Part shown: in pieces, positions 1 through 7,009 of the stretch
Layout of the letters: the number at the start of each line of letters is the position of its first letter
Numbering within the stretch: position 1 is the first letter of the stretch
Source of the DNA: Candidatus Pacearchaeota archaeon
GTDB lineage: Archaea > Nanobdellota > Nanobdellia > Pacearchaeales > GW2011-AR1
DNA length: 23,305 nucleotides
Direction: 5' to 3'
NCBI GenBank assembly: GCA_003693875.1
Contig: RFLO01000012.1
Location: 1 to 23,305 of the forward strand
The notes under the pieces: generated by a model
Told to the model about the DNA's origin: nothing
What the model saw: only the letters and a program-made list of their open reading frames with translations
Database searches by the model: none
Made by a program: the position numbers and the translations under genes

Positions 1-1584
1 AACGATGGAAACTACACCTGGTATGTCCGTTGTGCCGACGACGCCGGCAACATCAATCAGTCAGCAGACATCAATTTCAGTGTTGTAGCCCCGCCAAAAG
101 TCAGTTTGCAGTCTCCGGCGAACAGAACATATACAAATGAATCGTCGATAAGCTTCATCTATTACCCTTATGATGCCGTGGGTATAACAAATTGTAGCAT
201 TTATCTTGATGGAGCCCTGAACAAGACAGATACGGGTGTTTCAAAAAACCAAAACAACACATTTACAATTTCGGGGATTAGTGAAGGAAAACACAATTGG
301 TCAGTTTCTTGTTACGATCCAGATAATAATCGCGGAGACTCTGAAACTTGGGTTTTTTACAGGGACCTGACAGCACCAAACATAACATTAAATTCCCCAC
401 CAAATGCAAGCGGAGTGGATGCGAATAATGAAAATGTTTATTTCAACTGGACAGCAACAGATGCTTTAGATGTAATACTTACCTGTGACCTGGTAGTAGA
501 CGGAGTAACTGAAATTAATGATTATCTTGTAACAAGCGGCGTATCAGTCAATCGGCCGGTTTCAGGGCTTTCCCTTGGAAGGCATGTTTGGAATGTAACC
601 TGTTGGGACAGCGTGGGAAACATAAACACATCCCAGACATGGGAGTTTAACCGCACATATCCGGATTTTTCCATTAACTCAACAGACATAAGTTTTAATG
701 AAACAAGCCCACAGGAAAATGAGAATGTTCTAATAAACGCAACAATCCACAATCTTGGAGGGGTTGATGTTTCGGGGGTAATCGTAAGATTTTATGAGGG
801 AGATCCCGACAACGGGGGAACCCAGATTGGTTCTGATAAAAACATTTCAATTAACGCATATTCTTCCAACACAACAAGCGTAGTCTGGAATGCATCAATT
901 GGACCTTCCCAGATTTTTGTAATAGTCGACCCTCCACTTTCAACAAATGGAAGCTACACGGAACATAACGAATCAAACAATAAGGCAAGCAAAAACATTT
1001 CAGTGGGGGGCTGGAATTTTCTTTATGGAGAGATAAAGTCTGATAGCAGGCTTTTCTTAAAAGATGAAAACTCTTCCCGCTTTATCAAATGGAACAAATC
1101 AGATCTATCAGACATAAATATTTATGCAACAGACTACGACTCACAGGTAAGTTGGCTCAGTGTTCAGGCAATTGGAAAAAATAAGACCGGCTCAAACACT
1201 TCAAACGATTTTCAGGAGATTGATTCAGCTCTTGGAATGTCGAGCTTTCAGGATTCTGTTTCAAGCCTCTACTTGAACGGTTCAACAATAAATGAAACAA
1301 GAAACTATCTTGTTTTCTCAAGAAACATAACTGATGTACCAGTTACAACCTCAATTAATAGTTCAAACTTTAAGACAGGAATATTGTGGGACACAAGCGA
1401 TGACACGAATGGGGAATACGATTCAACAGAAAAAGAAGATTTAATCTTTGTAACCTCAGTTAATCTTAATGCCCAGGGATCTTATGGTCCAGCAGACTAT
1501 GAGATAAGAATACCCGCAAAACTTCGGGAATACATAACAACATCAGACCAAAAAGCAGCCGCTCTCTACACGGAGATAAGGTAA
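1..1584 (+). CDS. Large secreted/surface protein with Ig-like and CARDB domains (5' end outside window)
   Basis: The frame is open from base 1, so this is the C-terminal 527 residues of a longer gene. The visible part begins inside an Ig-like repeat (YTWYVRCADDAGN), followed by at least two more of the same kind. These end in W-x-C-x-D or W-x-V-x-C-x-D motifs (HNWSVSCYDPDNN, HVWNVTCWDSVGN). Next comes a CARDB-type adhesion domain (around DFSINSTDISF to NESNNKASKNISV), then a C-terminal module starting near FLYGEIKSDSRLFL. N-X-S/T sequons are frequent, which suits AglB-type N-glycosylation outside the cell. No C-terminal membrane anchor is visible. The C-terminal module resembles the stand-alone proteins at 2364 and 3202. 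The stop codon abuts the convergent regulator gene with no spacer. The surface role is inferred from domain content. Confidence 0.85.
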   Translation, partial: NDGNYTWYVRCADDAGNINQSADINFSVVAPPKVSLQSPANRTYTNESSISFIYYPYDAVGITNCSIYLDGALNKTDTGVSKNQNNTFTISGISEGKHNWSVSCYDPDNNRGDSETWVFYRDLTAPNITLNSPPNASGVDANNENVYFNWTATDALDVILTCDLVVDGVTEINDYLVTSGVSVNRPVSGLSLGRHVWNVTCWDSVGNINTSQTWEFNRTYPDFSINSTDISFNETSPQENENVLINATIHNLGGVDVSGVIVRFYEGDPDNGGTQIGSDKNISINAYSSNTTSVVWNASIGPSQIFVIVDPPLSTNGSYTEHNESNNKASKNISVGGWNFLYGEIKSDSRLFLKDENSSRFIKWNKSDLSDINIYATDYDSQVSWLSVQAIGKNKTGSNTSNDFQEIDSALGMSSFQDSVSSLYLNGSTINETRNYLVFSRNITDVPVTTSINSSNFKTGILWDTSDDTNGEYDSTEKEDLIFVTSVNLNAQGSYGPADYEIRIPAKLREYITTSDQKAAALYTEIR

Positions 1585-2121
1585 TTACTCTCTTTTAAAA
1601 AGCACCTTTTTTTCTGACTTAAAAGAGTTAAGGTTTTTTAATCCCTCAAACTGGGAAGGGTTTAGTTCAACAAATTCTACCTTGAATCCCTTATCTTCAT
1701 AAATCTCCTTGCAAACACGATTAATTCTCTCTTTTAAGGAAAAATCACTTACGATAATCAGTTTTGCAACATTTCCAACACGCGAATCAAGGATTATCTT
1801 TCTTACCCGTGGCATTATTTTGACACGATTGACAAAGAGGTCGAGTACATCGATTTTTTCTTCACTTTTTATAATTTTTGCGAGCTGATAGGCTTTTTCA
1901 CTTTTTGCGAGCTGATAGACTCTAACCCTTCCAATTACAGTGGGTTTAATTATTTCTTGTGCAACAAGACGGTTAAGTATCCTAAATGTAGATGTATTAT
2001 TTACTCCAGAAAGTTTTGAGACTTCAGACAGGTAAAATTTCTTTTCAGGGTACCTAACAAAAAGGCTAATTATCTTTACAAGCTTTTCATCCAAAAGACC
2101 TGACAATGCCCGCATAACCAT
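1585..2121 (-). CDS. Winged-helix regulator with a possible degenerate nucleotidyltransferase-like tail
   Basis: This 178-residue cytoplasmic protein has an N-terminal winged helix-turn-helix: KLVKIISLFVRYPEKKFYL, then SEVSKLSGVNNTSTFRILNRL and a wing around IGRVRVYQL. The C-terminal half (KIIL, KLIIVSD, FKVEFVELNPSQFEGLK) follows the strand order of the minimal nucleotidyltransferases often fused to such HTH domains. The catalytic GS-x-x-x-G / D-x-D motif is absent (DSRVGNV instead), so it is probably an inactive remnant; this is a by-eye inference. The frame extends to an ATG at 2163, but I prefer the ATG at 2121 because TTTATAAA at 2144-2151 lies 26 nt upstream of it, as expected for a leaderless archaeal mRNA. 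It diverges from the surface-protein cluster at 2364 and could control it. Confidence 0.75.
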   Translation of the reverse strand: MVMRALSGLLDEKLVKIISLFVRYPEKKFYLSEVSKLSGVNNTSTFRILNRLVAQEIIKPTVIGRVRVYQLAKSEKAYQLAKIIKSEEKIDVLDLFVNRVKIMPRVRKIILDSRVGNVAKLIIVSDFSLKERINRVCKEIYEDKGFKVEFVELNPSQFEGLKNLNSFKSEKKVLFKRE

Positions 2122-2143
2122 ATAAAACACATAATTTTTGGAC

Positions 2144-2151
2144 TTTATAAA
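2144..2151 (-). promoter_or_regulatory. TATA box of the winged-helix regulator
   Basis: The palindrome TTTATAAA is centred about 26 nt upstream of the ATG at 2121. It lies inside the longer alternative reading frame, which argues against the ATG at 2163. Confidence 0.5.
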
Positions 2152-2292
2152 TCTTTCAATCATGAAATATTTTCACATAATTGTGATTCTAGCACTTTTT
2201 TGAAATAAAAAATAGTTTATCGACGAAAAATTAAGTAAATCGCTTTAATTTCATTTTTGTTACAGAAAACCATTTATGAAAAAAATCAAAAG

Positions 2293-2302
2293 ATTTATAA
2301 AT
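2293..2302 (+). promoter_or_regulatory. TATA box of the surface-protein cluster
   Basis: ATTTATAAAT is centred near 2297, placing the expected transcription start at about 2322-2327. That position coincides with an out-of-frame ATG at 2327 rather than with the gene start at 2364. Confidence 0.5.
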
Positions 2303-2326
2303 GAAACTTTTCTAAAAAGTAAGGCT

Positions 2327-2374
2327 ATGAGCCCAAAAAAGAAAAGGAGGTTGAGAAAAAGCAATGGACCTTAG
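2327..2374 (+). other. Possible 15-codon upstream ORF (basic leader peptide)
   Basis: An ATG at the predicted transcription start opens a 15-codon frame reading MSPKKKRRLRKSNGP. Its stop at 2372-2374 overlaps the first codons of the gene at 2364 in another frame. It also contains the AGGAGG at 2345-2350 that could serve that gene. It may be chance; the position relative to the TATA box is the only positive evidence. Confidence 0.2.
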
Positions 2375-3164
2375 GAGGTTGACAATTTTAACAGCTCTAT
2401 TAGTAGTGCTCTCGGTTGCCGGTGTCTTAGCACTTCCTTTTGGTGCGCAGACAACAGTTGTCAATTCAGAGAGATCGCCTGCAGACACCCCGTCTTCAGA
2501 TGGGGCACTTGCAGGAAATGTAACCGAGTTGACGATTACAGGTTACTCGGTAACTCAAACATGGCAAGGTTACTTTGGTAACGTTTCAGGTACAATCCAG
2601 TTAACCGATGCAAACGACAATGTTTTCTACAACTGGTCGGTGTCTTCCCCACAGGGTGAGGTTTACGCTTCAACAAACGACTCAATTGCGTGGAGCTACG
2701 TGCAATGTTTTAACTTCACGGCTGATGGCACCTATGCAGACGACACTGCACAAGCCGGTGCAACAAGCCTTCATGGAAAGAACTTAACACAGCTTGAGTC
2801 CGAGTTTAACATTTCATCAAGAGATGTTGACGGCGTAAACGAGACATTCTCTATCAACGGAACCCATGAATCTGGTGGCGGGTTTAATCACTCGCTTTTC
2901 TACACGAACAGCCTTGAGTTTAGCCAGGGAGAATGCCTGAGCACACACATCAGGGGAAACAACGGCGCAATAACAGACGCTAATTTTGAAGAAGTTTTGC
3001 TTTACGAACCAACAACAAGAGCAGTAATCTTTACAGCTCTTTTAGACGAAGATGTTCTTGGTTTTGACGGGAAATCACACGACTTTGAGATGCTTGTATT
3101 AGAAGATGGCCACGGAACTGACACAGCTACAACGACATACTACTTTTATGTAGAGCTCGAATAA
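2364..3164 (+). CDS. Secreted sequon-rich surface protein, family A
   Basis: This 266-residue protein has an N-terminal signal sequence (MDLRR, then a hydrophobic stretch to about residue 23) and a low-charge extracellular domain. Recognisable segments are GYFGNVSGTIQL, NVFYNWSVSSPQGEVYAS and, near the C terminus, GFDGKSHDFEMLVLEDG and TYYFYVELE. These are shared with the next gene, so the two are paralogs. Sequons such as NVT, NVS, NWS, NDS, NFT, NLT, NIS, NET, NGT and NHS are spread along the chain. There is no membrane anchor at the C terminus. AGGAGG lies 13 nt upstream of the chosen ATG, rather far for a ribosome-binding site. I recognise a DPANN-type surface protein style but no named family; molecular function is unknown. 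Confidence 0.75.
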   Translation: MDLRRLTILTALLVVLSVAGVLALPFGAQTTVVNSERSPADTPSSDGALAGNVTELTITGYSVTQTWQGYFGNVSGTIQLTDANDNVFYNWSVSSPQGEVYASTNDSIAWSYVQCFNFTADGTYADDTAQAGATSLHGKNLTQLESEFNISSRDVDGVNETFSINGTHESGGGFNHSLFYTNSLEFSQGECLSTHIRGNNGAITDANFEEVLLYEPTTRAVIFTALLDEDVLGFDGKSHDFEMLVLEDGHGTDTATTTYYFYVELE

Positions 3165-3201
3165 TGTTTTTTATTTTTTAGCTTCAAAAAACCAAAAGAC
3201 G

Positions 3202-3960
3202 ATGGAAAGAAAGATTAAAAAAGCCGTAAAACTAAAGATGAGTATGGAAAAAGAGGTCCAAGTTTTAGCGTTGCTGTCAGCATTGCTGCTGATTCTTGTT
3301 TTCTCTCTTGTGAGTGCAACGCCAACAGGACCAGATTCAATAAATGTTACCTCCAATACAACGAAGTCCGCAGCTGCAGGGTATAAAATCAACATTTCAG
3401 GAGGATACATTGCAAAATTAAACATTACAGCAACTGCCCAGAATCCTCACTGGAAGGCTTTTGCCGGATGGGTTACTGGAAAATTTACATTAGATGACTC
3501 TACTGGTTCCACAATTTACGACTGGACCCTAAGCTCGGTTAGCGGTGAGGTTTATGCAACAAGAACCTCTTCTACTCCTTCATGGTCTTCAGTTCGTTGC
3601 GCAAATTCAACAGAAATTGAAAACGAGAACACAGCACTTGCACACTCAAGTCCAGATGATAACATAACTGCAACATTTGCCGGAGTAAACTCAAATACCT
3701 TTGTTGTGGCTGGAACACAGATTACTGCAGGCTCCTGCAACGCAACAAACACTTATGTTAACAATGCATCTCAAAATTCTGTTTTTGAAGAATCAATTCT
3801 TTCAGATACTTCAAACATTATCTTTGTCACAAACATCGAGAGCGGGGGAGCAACAGGTTATGATGGGAATTCTTATGATTTCCAAATGCTTGTTCCAGAG
3901 AACGGAAGCTCCACTTGGACAGGAGCAATTGCATATTACCTTTATGTTGAACTTGGTTAA
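3202..3960 (+). CDS. Secreted sequon-rich surface protein, family A paralog
   Basis: This 252-residue paralog of the preceding gene shares TIYDWTLSSVSGEVYAT, W-x-x-V-R-C, GYDGNSYDFQMLVPENG and the terminal YYLYVEL. The signal segment VLALLSALLLILVFSLVSA follows a basic 20-residue N-region. Later starts at 3238 or 3244 are possible, because no TATA box or ribosome-binding site decides. Only 37 nt, mostly T-rich, separate it from the previous stop, and one base separates it from the next ATG, so co-transcription with the genes on either side is likely. N-linked sequons are numerous. Function is unknown beyond an inferred cell-surface location. Confidence 0.75.
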   Translation: MERKIKKAVKLKMSMEKEVQVLALLSALLLILVFSLVSATPTGPDSINVTSNTTKSAAAGYKINISGGYIAKLNITATAQNPHWKAFAGWVTGKFTLDDSTGSTIYDWTLSSVSGEVYATRTSSTPSWSSVRCANSTEIENENTALAHSSPDDNITATFAGVNSNTFVVAGTQITAGSCNATNTYVNNASQNSVFEESILSDTSNIIFVTNIESGGATGYDGNSYDFQMLVPENGSSTWTGAIAYYLYVELG

Positions 3961-3961
3961 G

Positions 3962-4948
3962 ATGAAAAATGAAAAGAGAATATTAGACACAGCAGCACTG
4001 GTTTTTATAGGCTTTGCTCTGTTTGCTCTTTTCTTTTCGTTCTTTAATGATGTTGTTGCCGACGTCGGTTCACCAAATGTCACTGTTTTAACTAAGCTTC
4101 AGGTCGGCAATGTCTATCCGGAAATTTTAAATGTCAGTATTAACGATGATGCTTCTTCGGTTTCACTTACTCCAAACAATACAAAGCTTGTAAGTTGCGT
4201 AGCGGTAATTAGAGATTATAACGGAGAAGGAGATATTTCGAATGTTAACGCAACATTTTATGACTCGGCTGTAGCAGGGCCAACAACCGCTGACGACAAC
4301 AATTATCACTATACTAACACTTCGTGCGCATTAAACAATTCTTTTGGCTCTTACAATGGCTACTCAGATAACGCATACCTAACTCTTGCAAATTGTTCAT
4401 TTTATGTCTGGTACTACGCAAACCCCTCTAACTGGTATTGTAATGTAACGGTAAATGACTCTATTGGATGGACTGACACAAACTGGGACAATATTTCAAT
4501 TTCTCAGCTCTTGGCTCTTGGCTTGCCCGATATAATTGATTACGGAACAGTTAACGCAACAGAAGTCTCAGATGAGCAAACAGCAAACGTTACAAACTAC
4601 GGAAATGTTGCAGTGAATCTGTCCCTTGAGGGTTATGCAGTGACCCAGGGAGATGGATACGCAATGAACTGCACTCTTGGAAATGTTCAAAATATCACTA
4701 TTGACTATGAAAAATACAACCTGACAAACTCAAATCCTGGAACACTTACCCTCACGCAGTTTGAAGCAAATTACACTAACCTTACATCAAGTGCCGTTGT
4801 AAAGTTTTTCAACTTAACTGCTCGTCAAAACGACACACAAAACGAAGCAATAAAGCCAAGTTATTGGAGAATTTATGTGCCAAAAGGTGTTGCAGGCAAT
4901 TGCACAGGGCACATAGTTTTTGGAGCAACTACTGCCGCTGGGAGTTAA
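3962..4948 (+). CDS. Secreted sequon-rich surface protein, family B
   Basis: This protein has 328 residues from the ATG at 3962, one base after the previous stop. The frame is open further upstream, but that part lies antiparallel in phase over the family A paralog and reads unlike a protein. The N terminus MKNEKR plus a hydrophobic segment to about residue 35 forms a signal or anchor. The mature part begins SPNVTV and contains DNNYHYTNTSC, an ANCSFYVWYYANP segment and a CNVTV segment. Roughly 20 N-X-S/T sequons occur in the chain. The last 108 residues are almost the same as those of the gene at 5573 (about 12 differences by eye), while the first two thirds are clearly more diverged. It ends GATTAAGS without a membrane anchor. 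Function is unknown; surface location is inferred. Confidence 0.78.
   Translation: MKNEKRILDTAALVFIGFALFALFFSFFNDVVADVGSPNVTVLTKLQVGNVYPEILNVSINDDASSVSLTPNNTKLVSCVAVIRDYNGEGDISNVNATFYDSAVAGPTTADDNNYHYTNTSCALNNSFGSYNGYSDNAYLTLANCSFYVWYYANPSNWYCNVTVNDSIGWTDTNWDNISISQLLALGLPDIIDYGTVNATEVSDEQTANVTNYGNVAVNLSLEGYAVTQGDGYAMNCTLGNVQNITIDYEKYNLTNSNPGTLTLTQFEANYTNLTSSAVVKFFNLTARQNDTQNEAIKPSYWRIYVPKGVAGNCTGHIVFGATTAAGS
4622..4948 (+). repeat. 3' homology block shared with 6221-6547 (copy 1)
   Basis: These 327 nt encode the last 108 codons and stop of the family B gene and match the second copy without gaps. They contain several long identical runs, including 59 identical bases at 4878-4936 matching 6477-6535. 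The rest of the two genes is far less similar. Confidence 0.8.
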
Positions 4949-4993
4949 GCTAGAAGCAGAGAAGTAGTTCTTATTTTTGCTTTGTAAAACGCC

Positions 4994-5019
4994 GCCCCCT
5001 TCTTTTAAAATTAGAGGGC
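4994..5019 (+). terminator. Possible transcription terminator after the family B gene
   Basis: A 7-bp stem with one mismatch pairs GCCCCCT at 4994-5000 with AGAGGGC at 5013-5019 around a 12-nt A/T-rich loop. A short T-run follows. The stem is weak, but it lies 46 nt after the last stop of the surface cluster and before the next promoter. Confidence 0.3.
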
Positions 5020-5090
5020 TTTTATGAAAAGAATCTGCATTTCTAAATCAAAAAATACAAATCATTTGTAATGATATTTTAGATACTTTT

Positions 5091-5158
5091 TAGTCTAAAA
5101 TTTTATAGATTAAATTTAAATAGTCTACAAAAACTTTAAATAGTGTGAAATTAGTCTA
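5091..5158 (+). promoter_or_regulatory. Promoter with phased operator-like repeats for the AbrB operon
   Basis: TAGTCTA occurs at 5091, 5121 and 5152, with a variant TAGTGTG at 5141; the steps are 30, 20 and 11 bp. TTTAAATAG is repeated at 5115 and 5135. The second TTTAAATA (5135-5142) is centred 26 nt before the ATG at 5165 and is the likely TATA box of a leaderless mRNA. Near-helical phasing around the TATA box suggests autoregulation by one of the two small regulators encoded just downstream; that is inference. Confidence 0.5.
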
Positions 5159-5164
5159 AAAAAT

Positions 5165-5389
5165 ATGCCAAAGAAAGGAATTCCAAAAAGAATCCTAAAA
5201 GAGCTCGATATTCACAAGAAGGAAAAAATTCAAACTAAATTTAAGGTAACGGCAGTTGTTGAAAGACATCAGGTTAAATTGCCCGTTCCAAGCCGCATCC
5301 GTCAGGAAATCCCTTTCAAAAAAGGCCAAAAATTGGTTGTGCATTATGATCAGAAAACTAAATCTCTTATTTATTCGTTCAAATGTTAA
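5165..5389 (+). CDS. AbrB/SpoVT-like swapped-hairpin DNA-binding protein
   Basis: This 74-residue protein has a basic N terminus (MPKKGIPKR). After it comes KFKVTAVVERHQVKLPVPSR and a strand-turn-strand ending KKGQKLVVHYDQ, which has the rhythm of an AbrB/SpoVT domain: a hydrophobic strand, a P-x-x-I/R helix start, then G-x-x-L-x-V. Such proteins bind DNA as dimers with interlocked hairpins. The start has a TATA box 26 nt upstream. Its stop overlaps the ATG of the next small regulator by seven bases. Its position at the head of an operon ending in a surface-protein gene suggests that it controls that gene and itself. Confidence 0.6.
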   Translation: MPKKGIPKRILKELDIHKKEKIQTKFKVTAVVERHQVKLPVPSRIRQEIPFKKGQKLVVHYDQKTKSLIYSFKC

Positions 5390-5586
5390 ATCCATACGAG
5401 GCAAAGATATTAACACTTCTCATAAAAAAACACACTTTTTGGAACACTTCTGAAGTTGCACGTGCAGCAAAAATTTCTTGGAATACTGCGGAAAAATATT
5501 TAGAGAAAATGTACAAAAGGGGGTGGCTTGAAAAGAAAGGCAGGGCAAAGCTTCTCTGGAAAGCCATAATAAATGATGAAGATTAA
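5383..5586 (+). CDS. Small winged helix-turn-helix protein
   Basis: This 67-residue protein is essentially one winged-helix domain. The helix KILTLLIKKHTFW is followed by TSEVARAAKISWNTAEKYLEKM as helix-turn-recognition helix, then a wing at RGWLEKKGRAKLLW. The basic surface suits DNA binding. Its start lies inside the end of the AbrB-like gene, and its end overlaps the surface-protein start by 14 bases, implying translational coupling of all three. It may act with the AbrB-like protein as a two-component repressor, but no partner evidence is visible. No specific family was recognised. Confidence 0.65.
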   Translation: MLNPYEAKILTLLIKKHTFWNTSEVARAAKISWNTAEKYLEKMYKRGWLEKKGRAKLLWKAIINDED

Positions 5587-6547
5587 ACAAGTTTTGCTTT
5601 TAATCCTTGTAGCAATTATTTTGGCTATGTTTCTTTCAGATGTCTCAAGATTGGTTGTTGCCGGAGTTGATTCGCCAAATGTTACTGTTGGAACTAAAAT
5701 GTCTATTAGAAATGTAGAACCAGAAGTTCTAAACGTCTCAATTAATGACGGAAATCCGATAACTCTTATTCCAAATTCAACAAAAAAAGTTTCGTGTATT
5801 GCAATTGTTGCAGACTATGACGGGGACGTTGATATATCATCTGTTAATGCAACATTTTACGATCCACAGGTCTCATTCGACAAAGATACAGATGACAATA
5901 ACTATCACTACACAAATTCTTCTTGTTCTGTCAATCTTTCTTATGGAACATATAATGGTTACGCCGACGATTCTTATCGCGCTCTTGCAAACTGCACCTT
6001 TGATGTGTGGTATTATGCCGATGCTGCTCAGTGGACATGCAATGTCTCTGTTTTTGATTTATCTGGCGGAAGCGGTCGCGGGGTTGGAAATGAAAACATC
6101 TCTCAGCTTTTGGCTCTTGGCCTTCCAGACTCGATAGACTATGGGGTTGTTAATGCCACATCTGTTTCAGAGGAGAACCAAACAAACGTTACAAACTATG
6201 GAAATGTAATCATAAATCTCTCGCTTGAAGGTTATGCAGTGACCCAGGGAGATGGATACGCAATGAACTGCACCTATGGAAGTGTCCAAAACATAAGCGT
6301 TCAGTATGAAAAATACAACCTGACAAACTCAAATCCTGGAACACTTAACCTCACGCAGTTTGAAGCAAATTACACTAATCTAACATCAAGTGCCGTTGTA
6401 AAGTTCTTCAACTTAACTGTTCGTCAAAATGACACACAAAACGAAATTTCAAAACCAACTTATTGGAGGATATACCTGCCAAAAGGTGTTGCAGGCAATT
6501 GCACAGGGCACATAGTTTTTGGAGCAACTACTGCCTCCGGGAGTTAA
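5573..6547 (+). CDS. Secreted sequon-rich surface protein, family B paralog
   Basis: This 324-residue paralog of the gene at 3962 has signal segment MMKIKQVLLLILVAIILAMF, mature start SPNVTV, the DNNYHYTNSSC and VWYYA motifs, the SQLLALGLPD linker and about 20 sequons. The N-terminal two thirds are diverged from the sister copy, roughly half identical by eye, but the last 108 residues are nearly the same. Either of two adjacent ATG codons (5573, 5576) could be the start. It is the third gene of the AbrB/winged-helix operon, so unlike its sister copy its expression is tied to dedicated regulators. Its 3' end overlaps the convergent membrane-protein gene by 20 bases. Molecular role is unknown; surface location is inferred. 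Confidence 0.78.
   Translation: MMKIKQVLLLILVAIILAMFLSDVSRLVVAGVDSPNVTVGTKMSIRNVEPEVLNVSINDGNPITLIPNSTKKVSCIAIVADYDGDVDISSVNATFYDPQVSFDKDTDDNNYHYTNSSCSVNLSYGTYNGYADDSYRALANCTFDVWYYADAAQWTCNVSVFDLSGGSGRGVGNENISQLLALGLPDSIDYGVVNATSVSEENQTNVTNYGNVIINLSLEGYAVTQGDGYAMNCTYGSVQNISVQYEKYNLTNSNPGTLNLTQFEANYTNLTSSAVVKFFNLTVRQNDTQNEISKPTYWRIYLPKGVAGNCTGHIVFGATTASGS
6221..6547 (+). repeat. 3' homology block shared with 4622-4948 (copy 2)
   Basis: This is the second copy of the block, in direct orientation about 1.6 kb downstream of the first. Similarity continues only to GGGAGTTAAGC around the stop codons and is lost afterwards. Confidence 0.8.
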
Positions 6548-6962
6548 GCAAGGCAACAATGTCCCGTCCCCGAATTTCAATAAGAATCTCTTTTTCATTT
6601 GAACGACAGCTTTCAAGGTTTTCACTATACAACAGCTCGATGTCAAATCCCCTAATTTTTCTAATGCGGCAGGTCTTCTCACAAAAAACAATAGAATTTA
6701 GAACTTCATCTAATGCACCTTTTATAGCTGGGCTGTTTTGAACGACCTTTCCTTGCTTTTCCATTATCCCCTCCCTTATTCTTGACTTAACCTCCCCACA
6801 ATCCCCGTTGCACGGAACTTTCGTGTCAATGCTTTTATTTGATATGCAAATTCTTATTTGGTCAAAAACATAAAATTCGTAGAAGTAGTATCCAATAGCA
6901 AGCCCGCCGAGGGATAAAATGAGAACGATTATAAAAAAAGCTTTCAGAAAAGATTTCACCAT
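6528..6962 (-). CDS. Small single-pass membrane protein with extracytoplasmic cysteines
   Basis: This 144-residue protein starts at the ATG at 6962, chosen because a TATA palindrome is centred 24 nt upstream; the frame also extends to a TTG at 6977. One N-terminal membrane segment (FLKAFFIIVLILSLGGLAIGYYF) is followed by about 115 soluble residues with two C-x-x-C-like pairs (CNGDC, CEKTC) and further single cysteines. The chain probably lies outside the membrane with disulfides. Near the end ILIEIRGRDIVALL forms a predicted strand-helix. The last 20 bases overlap the convergent surface-protein gene. No family was recognised. Confidence 0.65.
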   Translation of the reverse strand: MVKSFLKAFFIIVLILSLGGLAIGYYFYEFYVFDQIRICISNKSIDTKVPCNGDCGEVKSRIREGIMEKQGKVVQNSPAIKGALDEVLNSIVFCEKTCRIRKIRGFDIELLYSENLESCRSNEKEILIEIRGRDIVALLNSRRQ

Positions 6963-6982
6963 CTTTAAGAAATGCAATTAGT

Positions 6983-6990
6983 ATTTAAAT
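6983..6990. promoter_or_regulatory. Shared palindromic TATA element for two divergent leaderless genes
   Basis: The perfect palindrome ATTTAAAT is centred at 6986.5. The ATG at 7010 (plus) lies 23.5 nt away and the ATG at 6962 (minus) 24.5 nt away, so one element is placed correctly for both genes. Confidence 0.55.
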
Positions 6991-7009
6991 AAATTTTTAT
7001 TCAACTTTT

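Noticed and set aside
106..1584. Start of the first gene at the TTG at 106
   Set aside because: The frame is open to base 1 and encodes a further Ig-like repeat, so the gene begins outside the window.
3701..3961. 87-residue upstream extension of the family B protein in another frame of the family A gene
   Set aside because: Glutamine- and leucine-rich reading typical of an out-of-frame translation; the signal-like MKNEKR start at 3962 is clear.
5799..6137. Plus-strand 112-residue frame inside the family B paralog
   Set aside because: It is an out-of-frame shadow of a gene with clear signal peptide and paralog.
4622..6547. CRISPR or transposon interpretation of the repeated sequence
   Set aside because: There are only two copies, both coding, with no spacers, terminal inverted repeats or transposase; paralogous genes explain them.
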